Shown here in pieces: positions 15,509-23,351 of a DNA stretch of 32,444 bases. The DNA comes from Chloroflexota bacterium (lineage in GTDB: Bacteria; Chloroflexota; Anaerolineae; Anaerolineales; Anaerolineaceae): NCBI GenBank assembly GCA_016838895.1, contig JAEKNU010000053.1:1-32444 (forward strand), written 5' to 3'. A program made the translations under genes and the position numbers. The notes below the pieces were generated by a model. The model saw only the letters and a list, made by a program, of their open reading frames with translations, searched no databases and was not told the origin of the DNA. Each line of letters opens with the position of its first letter. Position 1 is the stretch's first letter.

Positions 15509-15742
15509 CAGATAAGTATAATGCCTCCCAAAAATTTGTGCCTGTAGTTTCGACGGATATTATAAATGCAAACGCTGGTTTATTATTTTGCAAATTGATA
15601 GATAAGACAAGTGCAAATAAGGTCGGTCGCGACTCTTAATCGTTGAGTATTATTTTAATTGCAGGCAAATATTTAGGAAGGGGATAAAAGGGTGATGCAC
15701 AGATTTTTTACGAATCGCGCCTGAGAAAAAATGTAATGTATC

Positions 15743-16804
15743 CTATACTCGCCATATATATCCTCGCCCAGGAACCGTCTGTATTTTTTGCGGATTGGAT
15801 GGATCGGGTTCGATTTTTGTGCGCAACCTACGCACAAGCTGCGCCAGACTGTCATCGCGCAAACCTTGTCCGTAGATTTTATCTTCGGGCCAGATGGCCT
15901 GGATTAATTCATCCTTGGTGCATAGTTCAGCGCTGTTGGCTTGTAAGGCAGATAATAGACGGAATTCCTGTGCTGTTAATTGTTCCGTATCCATTCCAGG
16001 TTGCGAGGATTGAATCCAAGGATGATCTGTTAGCCCACTTTTCTCCAGTAAATCAGGGGTTGTTTGGCTGTGTTTGAATTCCTCAAGCCGACGCAGGACT
16101 GCGCTGTTTTGCAAGAGTTGATTGGCGTCTGGAATACACCCAGCAGCAACAGCTTCGCAGGCTGCTCTCATAAAGGAGGGATATGCGCCAGACGCGTCGA
16201 TGATCTTTTCTGTAACGGTATCATCCCAGGTTAGTTGGTTCCGTGCAGTGTACGACTGTACACTCCATAGTGCATCAGCTTTGGAAAGGGCTCCAAGATA
16301 AATGGTATGCGCATAGCACAACTCCGCAATTTCATTCTCGTGATCAATGGGTGTGCGCGTGCCCAAAATATAGGTTAATTGATACTTAAAGGTATCTCGT
16401 AAATAGCGTAATTGACTGGCGATGGTTTTTGCCTGTTCATCCTGAAAAGCATCAAATCGATCAATGATTAAACATATAGGAGTAGAACAGCGTTCTACCT
16501 GATCTGAGATGAGGTTGAGGATGTTTTCCAATGGATCAGATGTGTTTTCAGAATTCCCCAGTGCTTTGATGATCAGATGTAGTAAGTCGTTTGCATCTGA
16601 GCTCAATGCTGCACGGTTTCCATCGATCCAAAAGTAATTGTTATCCTTGTTTTTGCGATGGTAAAGAAAACCAAGCAGATTGCTTTTGCCGGAACCGCTT
16701 AAACCAACAACTGATACACAATTGCCGCCCTGAACAGCATAGCTGATTTCTGCGATTTCTTTTTGACGATAGGTTGTTGGGTATGTTTCCCAAATCGATT
16801 GCAT
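15743..16804 (-). CDS. P-loop ATPase fused to a C-terminal OmpR-type winged-helix domain
   Basis: 353 aa. The N-terminal ATPase has YRQKEIAEI, Walker A VVGLSGSGKSNLLG (about 33-46), Walker B ICLIIDRFDAF and ILGTRTPID, like STAND/ORC-type AAA switch proteins. The last ~95 residues (QLTAQEFRLLSAL ... VRRLRTKIEPDP ... VPGRGYIWRV) form a trans_reg_C DNA-binding domain, as in OmpR response regulators but without a receiver domain. This is an ATP-controlled DNA-binding protein. It diverges (91 bp) from a small membrane protein gene and a membrane kinase-like gene, so it may be their regulator or the output of their signal; inferred from position. I do not know a named gene of this architecture. Confidence 0.8.
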   Translation of the reverse strand: MQSIWETYPTTYRQKEIAEISYAVQGGNCVSVVGLSGSGKSNLLGFLYHRKNKDNNYFWIDGNRAALSSDANDLLHLIIKALGNSENTSDPLENILNLISDQVERCSTPICLIIDRFDAFQDEQAKTIASQLRYLRDTFKYQLTYILGTRTPIDHENEIAELCYAHTIYLGALSKADALWSVQSYTARNQLTWDDTVTEKIIDASGAYPSFMRAACEAVAAGCIPDANQLLQNSAVLRRLEEFKHSQTTPDLLEKSGLTDHPWIQSSQPGMDTEQLTAQEFRLLSALQANSAELCTKDELIQAIWPEDKIYGQGLRDDSLAQLVRRLRTKIEPDPSNPQKIQTVPGRGYIWRV

Positions 16805-16832
16805 AGATCAGAATTCCTTGATGAAGAATGGC

Positions 16833-16860
16833 TTGAGCAATTGGTTGGTTGTATTATATA
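16833..16860 (+). promoter_or_regulatory. Possible promoter for the small membrane protein/kinase operon
   Basis: TTGAGC (16833-16838) and TATATA (16855-16860) are spaced by 16 bp in the divergent gap, 35 bp before the small ORF's ATG. The matches are moderate, and the AT-rich context makes chance hits likely. Confidence 0.35.
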
Positions 16861-16895
16861 CTAAATCAAATGATGGTTGAATTGAGGTTTTTTCA

Positions 16896-17063
16896 ATGAC
16901 AAGGGTTGCAAACAATAAATCAAAACAATTGATCCGTGTTGGGATACTGATCATTGTGTTATCCATGATCATGCTTTGCTATCTTAGTTATCCGTATTTC
17001 CATCAAACGGACACGTATCCATTGCGACCTGATGTATACTTCTCAACCGAGATTGTCCCATGA
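16896..17063 (+). CDS. Small single-span membrane protein, coupled to the kinase-like gene
   Basis: 55 aa. The ORF starts at ATG 16896 (upstream TTGAGGTTTTTTCA, GAGG ten bases away) and stops at TGA 17061-17063, overlapping the next start as ATGA. It has a basic N-terminus (TRVANNKSKQLIR), one hydrophobic span (VGILIIVLSMIMLCYLSY) and a short outside tail rich in Tyr/Pro (FHQTDTYPLRPDVYFSTEIVP), so it looks N-in/C-out. The four-base overlap suggests translational coupling and a stoichiometric partner of the large membrane protein that follows. No family recognised. Its shortness means it would be missed by length-filtered gene finding. Confidence 0.55.
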   Translation: MTRVANNKSKQLIRVGILIIVLSMIMLCYLSYPYFHQTDTYPLRPDVYFSTEIVP

Positions 17064-19174
17064 AGCAGATCAAGGTTATAGGCATCCTTTTCATCTGCAT
17101 CTTTTTTGCCTTATTTATGTATGGCTGTGCTTCTGCTGCACCGGCTGCAGAGGCGCCTGCCGCTGAAGAAGCAGCCGCTGAGGAATCCGCTGCAGAGGAA
17201 GCCGCCGCTGAAGAACCTGCTGAAGCGAATGCACCGACAACTGTGCTGCCAACTCAATTACCAGTTGAAATTGAATCAACCCAACAACAACCAACACCAG
17301 CATCAACAAAGGCAAGCGCACCTACAGCTACAGCACGACCGACAGATAATTTAATTCCTGTATTACCGGTCGTCGAAAACAGATTGGTGGAACTGGAATG
17401 GCCCTCAACAATGCGATTTGGCGAATCAGACATTGTCCGCATGTCGCTGGTGCCTGATGAGGAAGGTTATCAGGTTACCGCAGAATTCCCGGATCATTCC
17501 ACGCAAACCCAGACCATTATCGTAAAACGAAGCGAAAATTATTTGCTATACGGCATTGCCCGATTGGATGGAGCAGGGTTTGAAATTGCTCCAAATCAGG
17601 ATCAGAAGTATATTCTGCCAGAAAATGAGACTGTTCATTGGCGCTGGTCAATTGCGCCTGAATCCAGCGGACAACAACGTCTATCCATATCACTGGTATT
17701 ACGCTGGGAACCGGAACCTGGGACTAACGGATTGATTAGAGAATCACTGGCATTTTCTAGGGCGTTGAACATTCAAGTGAAAAGCGTATTAGGCATGAAA
17801 CAATCACAGGCGATCTCGATCAGTTTTGTGGGGTTGTTTGCCGGCAGTATCATGACATTGAGCGGTGTCGTTATGCAGGGCAATCGCCGCAAAAGAAAAT
17901 CAGTGATTGATGAAATCACGTCCAATGCCGATTTAGCTATTGAACTTGTTGGGAAAATAAAACTCTCAACAGAAGATTCAGCATTATTGTGCGCAATGTT
18001 TGAAAAACATGCCAGGGTCATTGTTGAAAATGAATTCCTTTCAGGGTATTCCGGTGCAAGAACCTTTCTTGTGCGTCCGATTTTTCCGGATGGAAAACAG
18101 GATGCGCAGACCATTGTTAAAATGGGTGCGCGCAGCATGATTCTGCAGGAATATGAAAATTATGAGCAATTTGTAAAAGATCGACTGCCGCCCATCACCG
18201 CCAGAATTCAACGCTTACCAATGAGTGTCCCTAAAAGTTCTCAGGCAGCTTTACAATATACTTTCCTGGCTGAACCAGGGCAAAGCCCACTCAGTTTGCG
18301 AAAAGCCTTATTACAGGAACCGCAGACGCTATTCATCAGACAGCTCTTTGATACATTCTCACCGTACTGGTGGTTACAGCGCTCTCCTTACACTTTTCGC
18401 ATGGCACAGGAGTATGATGCTATTTTACCGCCGCATCTGATATTGGAACCGATCGAAACCGACCAGAAGCCGGAAATTTTCTTATCCGCAGATATTACCC
18501 CGGATGATTTGAATTTACAACCTGGACAAATCATTCAAGCGAATACGTATAAACATGCTGAATTGCGTGCCGATGGTAACTCGCTGTCTATATCAGGGTA
18601 TGCGATTCCCGGTAAACCGCGATTAAGAATTCGCTGGCTGAGTGCCACTCCTCCGAATAAGACAAAGGCACGCGTCATACACACCCGTGAGAGCTATTTA
18701 CAGGCAATGACCTCAAAATTTTCATTAAATGGATTGCCTAATCCATTGGAAAATTTGAATGCAACCATGCAGAAAACCGTCAATGGAGCGAAATCCATTA
18801 TTCATGGGGACTTGAATTTGGAAAATATCCTGGTTGGACCGGGCGCTTTGGTTTGGTTAATTGACTTCGCCCAAACCGGAGAAGGCCATTCGTTACGGGA
18901 TTTTGCCCATCTCTATATGGAAATCATTGCTCATGTACTTTCTGCCAGAGGGTATACAGCGCAAGAATTTGTACAAATGATAGAAACTCATTCGGAACCA
19001 CTGCTGGCTGAAATTGAGCAGATTGCCCGGCGCTGTCAGCTTGATGTGGAACAGGATCACGAATTTGATCTGGCTGCCGGGATCACCTGTTTGGGCGCAA
19101 TTAAATTCGAAACCGTCCCAGAAGAAGCAAAACAATATTTATTCCTTGCGGCTGCCTATTTGTTATCCCGATAA
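17060..19174 (+). CDS. Membrane-anchored kinase-like (TCAD9-type) protein with extracellular region
   Basis: 704 aa. It starts with a signal segment ending in a weak lipobox (LFMYGC), then a low-complexity Ala/Glu stretch (about 25-60) and a Thr/Pro/Gln linker, an extracellular beta-rich domain (about 100-245), a membrane span near 252-274 (ISFVGLFAGSIMTLSGVV) and a basic stop-transfer. The cytoplasmic part resembles an aminoglycoside-phosphotransferase/kinase fold of the 'ternary complex associated domain 9' type: GYSGARTFLVRP with a following IVKMG (candidate ATP Lys), catalytic loop IIHGDLNLENIL (near 580) and IDFAQTGEG (near 600, DFG-like). Both catalytic Asp and the Asn are present, so it may be active. 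Similar domains occur in Chloroflexi/cyanobacterial conflict-signalling systems; function here inferred. A 15-bp stem lies after the stop. Confidence 0.7.
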   Translation: MKQIKVIGILFICIFFALFMYGCASAAPAAEAPAAEEAAAEESAAEEAAAEEPAEANAPTTVLPTQLPVEIESTQQQPTPASTKASAPTATARPTDNLIPVLPVVENRLVELEWPSTMRFGESDIVRMSLVPDEEGYQVTAEFPDHSTQTQTIIVKRSENYLLYGIARLDGAGFEIAPNQDQKYILPENETVHWRWSIAPESSGQQRLSISLVLRWEPEPGTNGLIRESLAFSRALNIQVKSVLGMKQSQAISISFVGLFAGSIMTLSGVVMQGNRRKRKSVIDEITSNADLAIELVGKIKLSTEDSALLCAMFEKHARVIVENEFLSGYSGARTFLVRPIFPDGKQDAQTIVKMGARSMILQEYENYEQFVKDRLPPITARIQRLPMSVPKSSQAALQYTFLAEPGQSPLSLRKALLQEPQTLFIRQLFDTFSPYWWLQRSPYTFRMAQEYDAILPPHLILEPIETDQKPEIFLSADITPDDLNLQPGQIIQANTYKHAELRADGNSLSISGYAIPGKPRLRIRWLSATPPNKTKARVIHTRESYLQAMTSKFSLNGLPNPLENLNATMQKTVNGAKSIIHGDLNLENILVGPGALVWLIDFAQTGEGHSLRDFAHLYMEIIAHVLSARGYTAQEFVQMIETHSEPLLAEIEQIARRCQLDVEQDHEFDLAAGITCLGAIKFETVPEEAKQYLFLAAAYLLSR

Positions 19175-19204
19175 TCACAGAAGTAGTTGAAATTAATGAT
19201 GACA

Positions 19205-19302
19205 GACCCTAAAGGTTTCATACGCCGTTTTGTATAAAAACTATCATTTTTCATAAATACGCTCAAGATAAACAATTTTTTGGAAACCTTTAGGGTCTTT
19301 TT
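19205..19302 (+). terminator. 15-bp perfect stem with 63-base loop and U-tract
   Basis: GACCCTAAAGGTTTC (19205-19219) and its exact reverse complement (19283-19297) flank a 63-base AT-rich loop, followed by TTTTT. It starts 31 bp after the kinase-like gene's stop, so it can act as a terminator or transcript-stabilising structure. The loop is far longer than in ordinary terminators. Confidence 0.6.
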
Positions 19303-19342
19303 CAATACAAAATTAATTGTCAGAAGAATATCAACGCTTTGT

Positions 19343-19368
19343 CAGCCGCTTATCAAGGCGGCTGTTTT
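19343..19368 (+). terminator. Short hairpin with U-run upstream of the vWA gene
   Basis: CAGCCGC (19343-19349) pairs with GCGGCTG (19358-19364) over an 8-base loop and is followed by TTTTC. It is either a second terminator for the upstream gene or, since it lies 54 bp before the vWA start codon, a leader attenuator for that gene. Confidence 0.5.
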
Positions 19369-19417
19369 CATTTCCTGTATCTTGAATATAGGAAAAAACA
19401 AGTTAAGGAGATGAAAA

Positions 19418-21049
19418 ATGAAAACAAGAAGCTCTTTTGGATTGATTGTTATTGTATCTTTGCTGCTGAGCAGTTGTGCGGCGGCATCACCGGCTCCTGA
19501 AGCGGAACGTTTGAATGCAAATAATGCGCCTGCAGAAGAAGCACCATTCTATGATGAGGAACCAGCGGCTGAAGAAGCACAGCCAATGGAATATGAAGCT
19601 GTACAGGCCACCAGTGTGCCATTGAATAATCCATCTGCTGCGGAAGAGTCGCGTCCCATGCCGACCCAGGCTGCAACAGGTGATGTGGTCATGGACCATG
19701 GCAATGAGTTCCAGGATTTTGGGCTGAACGAATATGAAAACACGCGCAATGACCATCTATCCACCTTTGCGCTGGATGTGGATACGGCTTCTTACAGCAT
19801 GACCCGCCGCTACATCAATGAAGGCAACCTGCCGCCAGCAGAAGCCATTCGTGTTGAGGAATTTGTGAATGCCTTTGATGCAGGGTATGAAGCGCCCCGT
19901 AAATCAGCCTTTGCACTCTATGCCGATGGCGCTCCTTCACCTTTTGAGGATGACGGCACCTATTTGATTCGTTTTGGGGTGAAAGGCTATGAAGTGCCCG
20001 ATTATGCCCGCAAACCGCTGGTGCTGACCTTCGTCATTGATGTTTCCGGCTCTATGAAAATGGATAACCGTCTTGACCTGGTCAAGGATTCGCTTGAATT
20101 GCTGGTGGATCAGTTGGATCGCTTTGATTCTGTTGCCATTGTGGTGTACGGTAGTCGTTCTTACACCGTGTTGGAACCTACCCGAGGAGATGACTACAAT
20201 ACAATTATGCGGGCAATCAATAAACTGAAATCGGGCGGGTCAACCAATGTGGAAGACGGTTTGCGTATTGGCTACAAAGAAGCCATGCATGCCTATGATC
20301 AGGATGCTACCAACCGCGTGATTTTATGCTCCGATGGCGTTGCCAATACCGGTGAAACCGCCTGGAATGCGCTCCTGAATGATATTCATGGGTACGTAGA
20401 TCAAGGCATCACCATGACCAGCATGGGTTTCGGGATGGGGAATTACAATGATGTGCTCATGGAGCAATTGGCCGATAACGGTAATGGTAATTACTATTAT
20501 ATTGATACGCTGGATGAATCCAAGGAATTGTTTGTAGAAAACCTGACCTCCACCTTGCAGGTGATCGCCATGGATGCCAAGATACAGATTGATTTCAATC
20601 CGGATGTGGTTTCATACTATCGCTTGATTGGATACGAGAATCGCGATATCGCCGATGAGGACTTCCGTGACAATGCCGTGGATGCCGGAGAGATTGGTGC
20701 AGGACACAGCGCCGTAGCGATTTACGCAGTCCATTTTGATGCCTACGCTGAAGGTCGCATCGCCACCATGCAAATGCGCTGGGAAGATCCGGATACGCAT
20801 GAGGTGGTGGAGATCAGTGGTGATTTGAATACCCGAGATATGCTGGATCGTTATGAAGATGCCAATGAGTACTACCAACTGGCGGTAACCGTAATGCAAT
20901 TTGCCGAGGTTCTGCGAGAAAGTCCCTGGGGGCAGGAAACCAGTTTGAGAATGATCAGCAACTACGCCGAAGATGCTGCATCAACCATTCGAACGGAAGA
21001 AGTTGAGGAATTCGCAGAGTTGGTCTGGCAGGCAGCCCGCATACGCTAG
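19418..21049 (+). CDS. yfbK: YfbK-type von Willebrand factor A lipoprotein
   Basis: 543 aa, start ATG with AAGGAGATGAAAA upstream. The signal peptide ends in lipobox LLSSC (Cys20). An acidic Ala/Glu/Pro linker (25-85) is followed by the N-terminal YfbK domain (FALDVDTASYSMTRRYINEG, about 112-131), a vWA domain with a full MIDAS (DVSGSM from residue 208, GGSTNVEDGL, CSDGVANTGE) and the C-terminal DUF3520-like region ending in EFAELVWQAAR. It is a surface protein that should bind a divalent metal and a protein partner. Whether it works with the kinase-like protein upstream is inference from adjacency and the similar acidic linkers; two hairpins between them argue for separate transcription. Family certain, role unknown. 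Confidence 0.93.
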   Translation: MKTRSSFGLIVIVSLLLSSCAAASPAPEAERLNANNAPAEEAPFYDEEPAAEEAQPMEYEAVQATSVPLNNPSAAEESRPMPTQAATGDVVMDHGNEFQDFGLNEYENTRNDHLSTFALDVDTASYSMTRRYINEGNLPPAEAIRVEEFVNAFDAGYEAPRKSAFALYADGAPSPFEDDGTYLIRFGVKGYEVPDYARKPLVLTFVIDVSGSMKMDNRLDLVKDSLELLVDQLDRFDSVAIVVYGSRSYTVLEPTRGDDYNTIMRAINKLKSGGSTNVEDGLRIGYKEAMHAYDQDATNRVILCSDGVANTGETAWNALLNDIHGYVDQGITMTSMGFGMGNYNDVLMEQLADNGNGNYYYIDTLDESKELFVENLTSTLQVIAMDAKIQIDFNPDVVSYYRLIGYENRDIADEDFRDNAVDAGEIGAGHSAVAIYAVHFDAYAEGRIATMQMRWEDPDTHEVVEISGDLNTRDMLDRYEDANEYYQLAVTVMQFAEVLRESPWGQETSLRMISNYAEDAASTIRTEEVEEFAELVWQAARIR

Positions 21050-21060
21050 CCTGGAGGGGA

Positions 21061-21092
21061 AGAAGCCCGGTGGACGAAAGTCCGCCGGGTGG
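21061..21092 (+). repeat. Stem-loop element copy 1 (after the vWA gene)
   Basis: CCCGGTGGAC-GAAA-GTCCGCCGGG forms a 10-bp stem (one G.T pair) with a GNRA-type tetraloop, 17 bp after the vWA stop, flanked by AGAAG and TGG. It matches 27 of 32 bases of a second copy at 23315-23346. No long U-tract follows (TGGTCTTTGTGG), so it is only a weak terminator by itself. Confidence 0.65.
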
Positions 21093-21175
21093 TCTTTGTG
21101 GTTAATGACAATATTATTCACAGCATTTTCTCAGATCGGTATTATAATCATTTCAATCTTATGGAGATTTGATGC

Positions 21176-22006
21176 ATGGTGAATAATCGGCTACTTCAGG
21201 AAAAAACAAAATTCTGGCACGATGCGGGTTTAAACAATCTGGAACTATTTCGCGCCACTTATCATACATTTTCCTTCGCGCCGCACATTCATGATACGTA
21301 TGCCATCGGTGTTACAGAATCCGGTGCCCAATCATTCACCTATCAAAGAACCAAAAAGAGGTTAATGCCGGCGGGTAGTGTAGCTGTCGTGCATCCCGGT
21401 GAGGTTCATACAAGTCAGGCGGCAAATTTAAGCGGTTGGACATACCGCATGTTCTATCCCGCTGCGGAGCTGCTTCAACAGGTTGCCACAGAATTATCAG
21501 GACACCCTTGCAGTATTCCTTTTTTCTCATCACCCGTCATCCATGATGCGGATCTGGCCAGACAAATTCGCAATTTTCATATGATTGCAGAAGACGCAAA
21601 TTCAACGTTGTTGCAGCGAGAATCAATTTTGCTGTGGGTTATTGGCTGTTTGGTGCTGCGCCACGCTGACTATCATCCGAGCCCATGCAAAGCCAATCCG
21701 GAACCTGATTATGTCAGGCGTATTTGCCGCTACATGGATGAGCACTTTGCTGAACCATTGACGGTTGATCAACTTGCCCGGCAGGCTGGATTTAGCCCGT
21801 TTCATTTTTTACGAATATTTCGTAATACAATCGGTATTACACCTCATGCTTATCTTACGCATGTGCGCATTGAACGATCAAAACAGTTATTGTTGCAAGG
21901 AAAATCTCTGGCGGTGATCGCTGCCGAGACTGGTTTTGTAGACCAAAGCCATTACAGCAAATATTTCAAACGCATGATCGGTGTTTCCCCCGGCAAATTT
22001 CACTAG
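21176..22006 (+). CDS. AraC-family transcriptional regulator
   Basis: 276 aa, start ATG with GGAG upstream (ATG GTG pair; the ATG is chosen). The N-terminal AraC-binding cupin (about 20-150) has FAPHIHDTYAIGVTESG and AVVHPGEVHTSQ, a layout for small-ligand sensing. The C-terminal domain has two helix-turn-helix motifs (about 180-276): LTVDQLARQAGFSPFHFLRIFRNTIGITPHAYL and LAVIAAETGFVDQSHYSKYFKRMIGVSPGKF, the AraC signature. Target unknown; the next plus-strand gene, a threonine aldolase-like enzyme 195 bp downstream, is the nearest candidate. The frame is complete. Confidence 0.93.
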   Translation: MVNNRLLQEKTKFWHDAGLNNLELFRATYHTFSFAPHIHDTYAIGVTESGAQSFTYQRTKKRLMPAGSVAVVHPGEVHTSQAANLSGWTYRMFYPAAELLQQVATELSGHPCSIPFFSSPVIHDADLARQIRNFHMIAEDANSTLLQRESILLWVIGCLVLRHADYHPSPCKANPEPDYVRRICRYMDEHFAEPLTVDQLARQAGFSPFHFLRIFRNTIGITPHAYLTHVRIERSKQLLLQGKSLAVIAAETGFVDQSHYSKYFKRMIGVSPGKFH

Positions 22007-22201
22007 AATAGCAAAAATATACAATACTTTTGATTCGATTCTTTGTATGATACATAAGAATTATGATTGCATGTAAATTTCCACCTTACAGCTCCATACG
22101 GGATTGGTAGATATATGCAAGCCCAACCATTTAATTTAGCAAATATGTGGACCAATCGCATGTGTACCATTTGGCCCACTTGATTCAAGGAGACAAATTC
22201 T

Positions 22202-23236
22202 GTGTATAAATACAGCTTTCAAAATGATTATTGTGAAGGTGCGCATCCCAGTATGATTGATGCATTGTCAAAAAAAAACACCAGTCAGGAAGTTGGTTAT
22301 GGTGAAGATCACTTCTGTTTGGAAGCGGCAGAGAAGATTCGTTTTATCGTTGGAAACCCGCAAGCTGATGTGCATTTTGTTTGCACCGGAACTCAGGCAA
22401 ATCTGATTATGTTGTCATCGTGCCTTAAACCGTTTGAATCCGTGATTGCCGTTGAATCAGGGCATATTTGCGTACATGAAACAGGTGCCATCGAAGCAAC
22501 GGGGCATAAGGTAAATCATGTAAAGGGGATTGACGGGAAAATTACGGTGCCCGAAATTGAAGAGGCGGCTGCTATTCATTATTTTGAACATATGGTTAGA
22601 CCACGCATTGTATATCTCTCACAGTCCACTGAGCTAGGTACGATTTACTCCGCTAAAGAATTACAGGATATATCAGAGGTATGTAAGCAGCTAAATCTAT
22701 ATCTATATCTGGATGGTGCCAGACTGGGGTCTGCATTAACATCAGCAGCATCCGATATCCAAATTGAACAACTTACCAACCTGGTAGATGCATTTTATAT
22801 CGGAGGTACAAAAAATGGTGCTTTGCTGGGTGAAGCGCTGGTGATAAATCATGACGCGCTAAAACCGGATCTGCGCTATGCCATCAAGCAACGGGGGGCA
22901 TTGCTCTCAAAAAGCCGCATTTTGGGCATTCAATTCCAGGAATTATTCAAAGATAATTTATATTTTGAGCTTGCCAGGCATGCCAACCAGATGGCAGAAA
23001 AAATGCGGACTGGCTTGATCAATTTGGGATATGGCTTTCAGACGGATTCCCCTACCAATCAACTCTTTCCGGTGCTGCCCAATGCTGTTATTGAAGGATT
23101 ACATGAAATGTACCATTTTTATGTCTGGGAAAAAGTAGATGATCAACATTCGGCGATCCGTCTGGTGACTTCATGGGCAACCCCTGAAACGTCAGTGGAT
23201 GAGTTTCTTTGGGATATTAAAAGTATTAAAGCGTAG
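22202..23236 (+). CDS. ltaE: Low-specificity threonine aldolase-like PLP enzyme
   Basis: 344 aa, GTG start with AAGGAGACAAATTCT upstream. Fold type I PLP enzyme of the beta-eliminating lyase/threonine aldolase family: NDYCEGAHPSMIDAL, GYGEDHFC, VCTGTQANL (cofactor phosphate loop), ESGHICVHETGAIEATGHK (ring-stacking His), the LYLDGARLGSAL strand (Asp for the pyridine N) and the Schiff-base Lys in YIGGTKNGAL (K204). It cleaves L-threonine/allo-threonine or related beta-hydroxy amino acids to glycine and an aldehyde. Many genomes encode several paralogues, so the physiological substrate is uncertain. It is followed by copy 2 of the stem-loop element. Confidence 0.88.
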   Translation: MYKYSFQNDYCEGAHPSMIDALSKKNTSQEVGYGEDHFCLEAAEKIRFIVGNPQADVHFVCTGTQANLIMLSSCLKPFESVIAVESGHICVHETGAIEATGHKVNHVKGIDGKITVPEIEEAAAIHYFEHMVRPRIVYLSQSTELGTIYSAKELQDISEVCKQLNLYLYLDGARLGSALTSAASDIQIEQLTNLVDAFYIGGTKNGALLGEALVINHDALKPDLRYAIKQRGALLSKSRILGIQFQELFKDNLYFELARHANQMAEKMRTGLINLGYGFQTDSPTNQLFPVLPNAVIEGLHEMYHFYVWEKVDDQHSAIRLVTSWATPETSVDEFLWDIKSIKA

Positions 23237-23314
23237 GTGGAATCAGGGAAATTTATATTCGATATATTATTATTTGTGAAAATTATTCCGAGATTTGCAC
23301 CGGCATGGAGAGAA

Positions 23315-23346
23315 AGAAGCCCACTGGACATTAGTCCGCCGGGTGG
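23315..23346 (+). repeat. Stem-loop element copy 2 (after the threonine aldolase gene)
   Basis: AGAAGCCCACTGGAC-ATTA-GTCCGCCGGGTGG matches copy 1 (21061-21092) in 27 of 32 bases, with most changes in the loop and one arm. The flanking TGGAG-purine-AAG is also similar. It lies between the convergent aldolase and DUF3800 genes, where a shared terminator or a dispersed REP-like element is expected. Confidence 0.6.
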
Positions 23347-23351
23347 GGGAG

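Noticed and set aside
22007..22201. Small palindrome TGTATGATACA before the threonine aldolase gene
   Set aside because: Five-base arms in AT-rich DNA occur by chance; no second copy was found near the AraC gene to support an operator.
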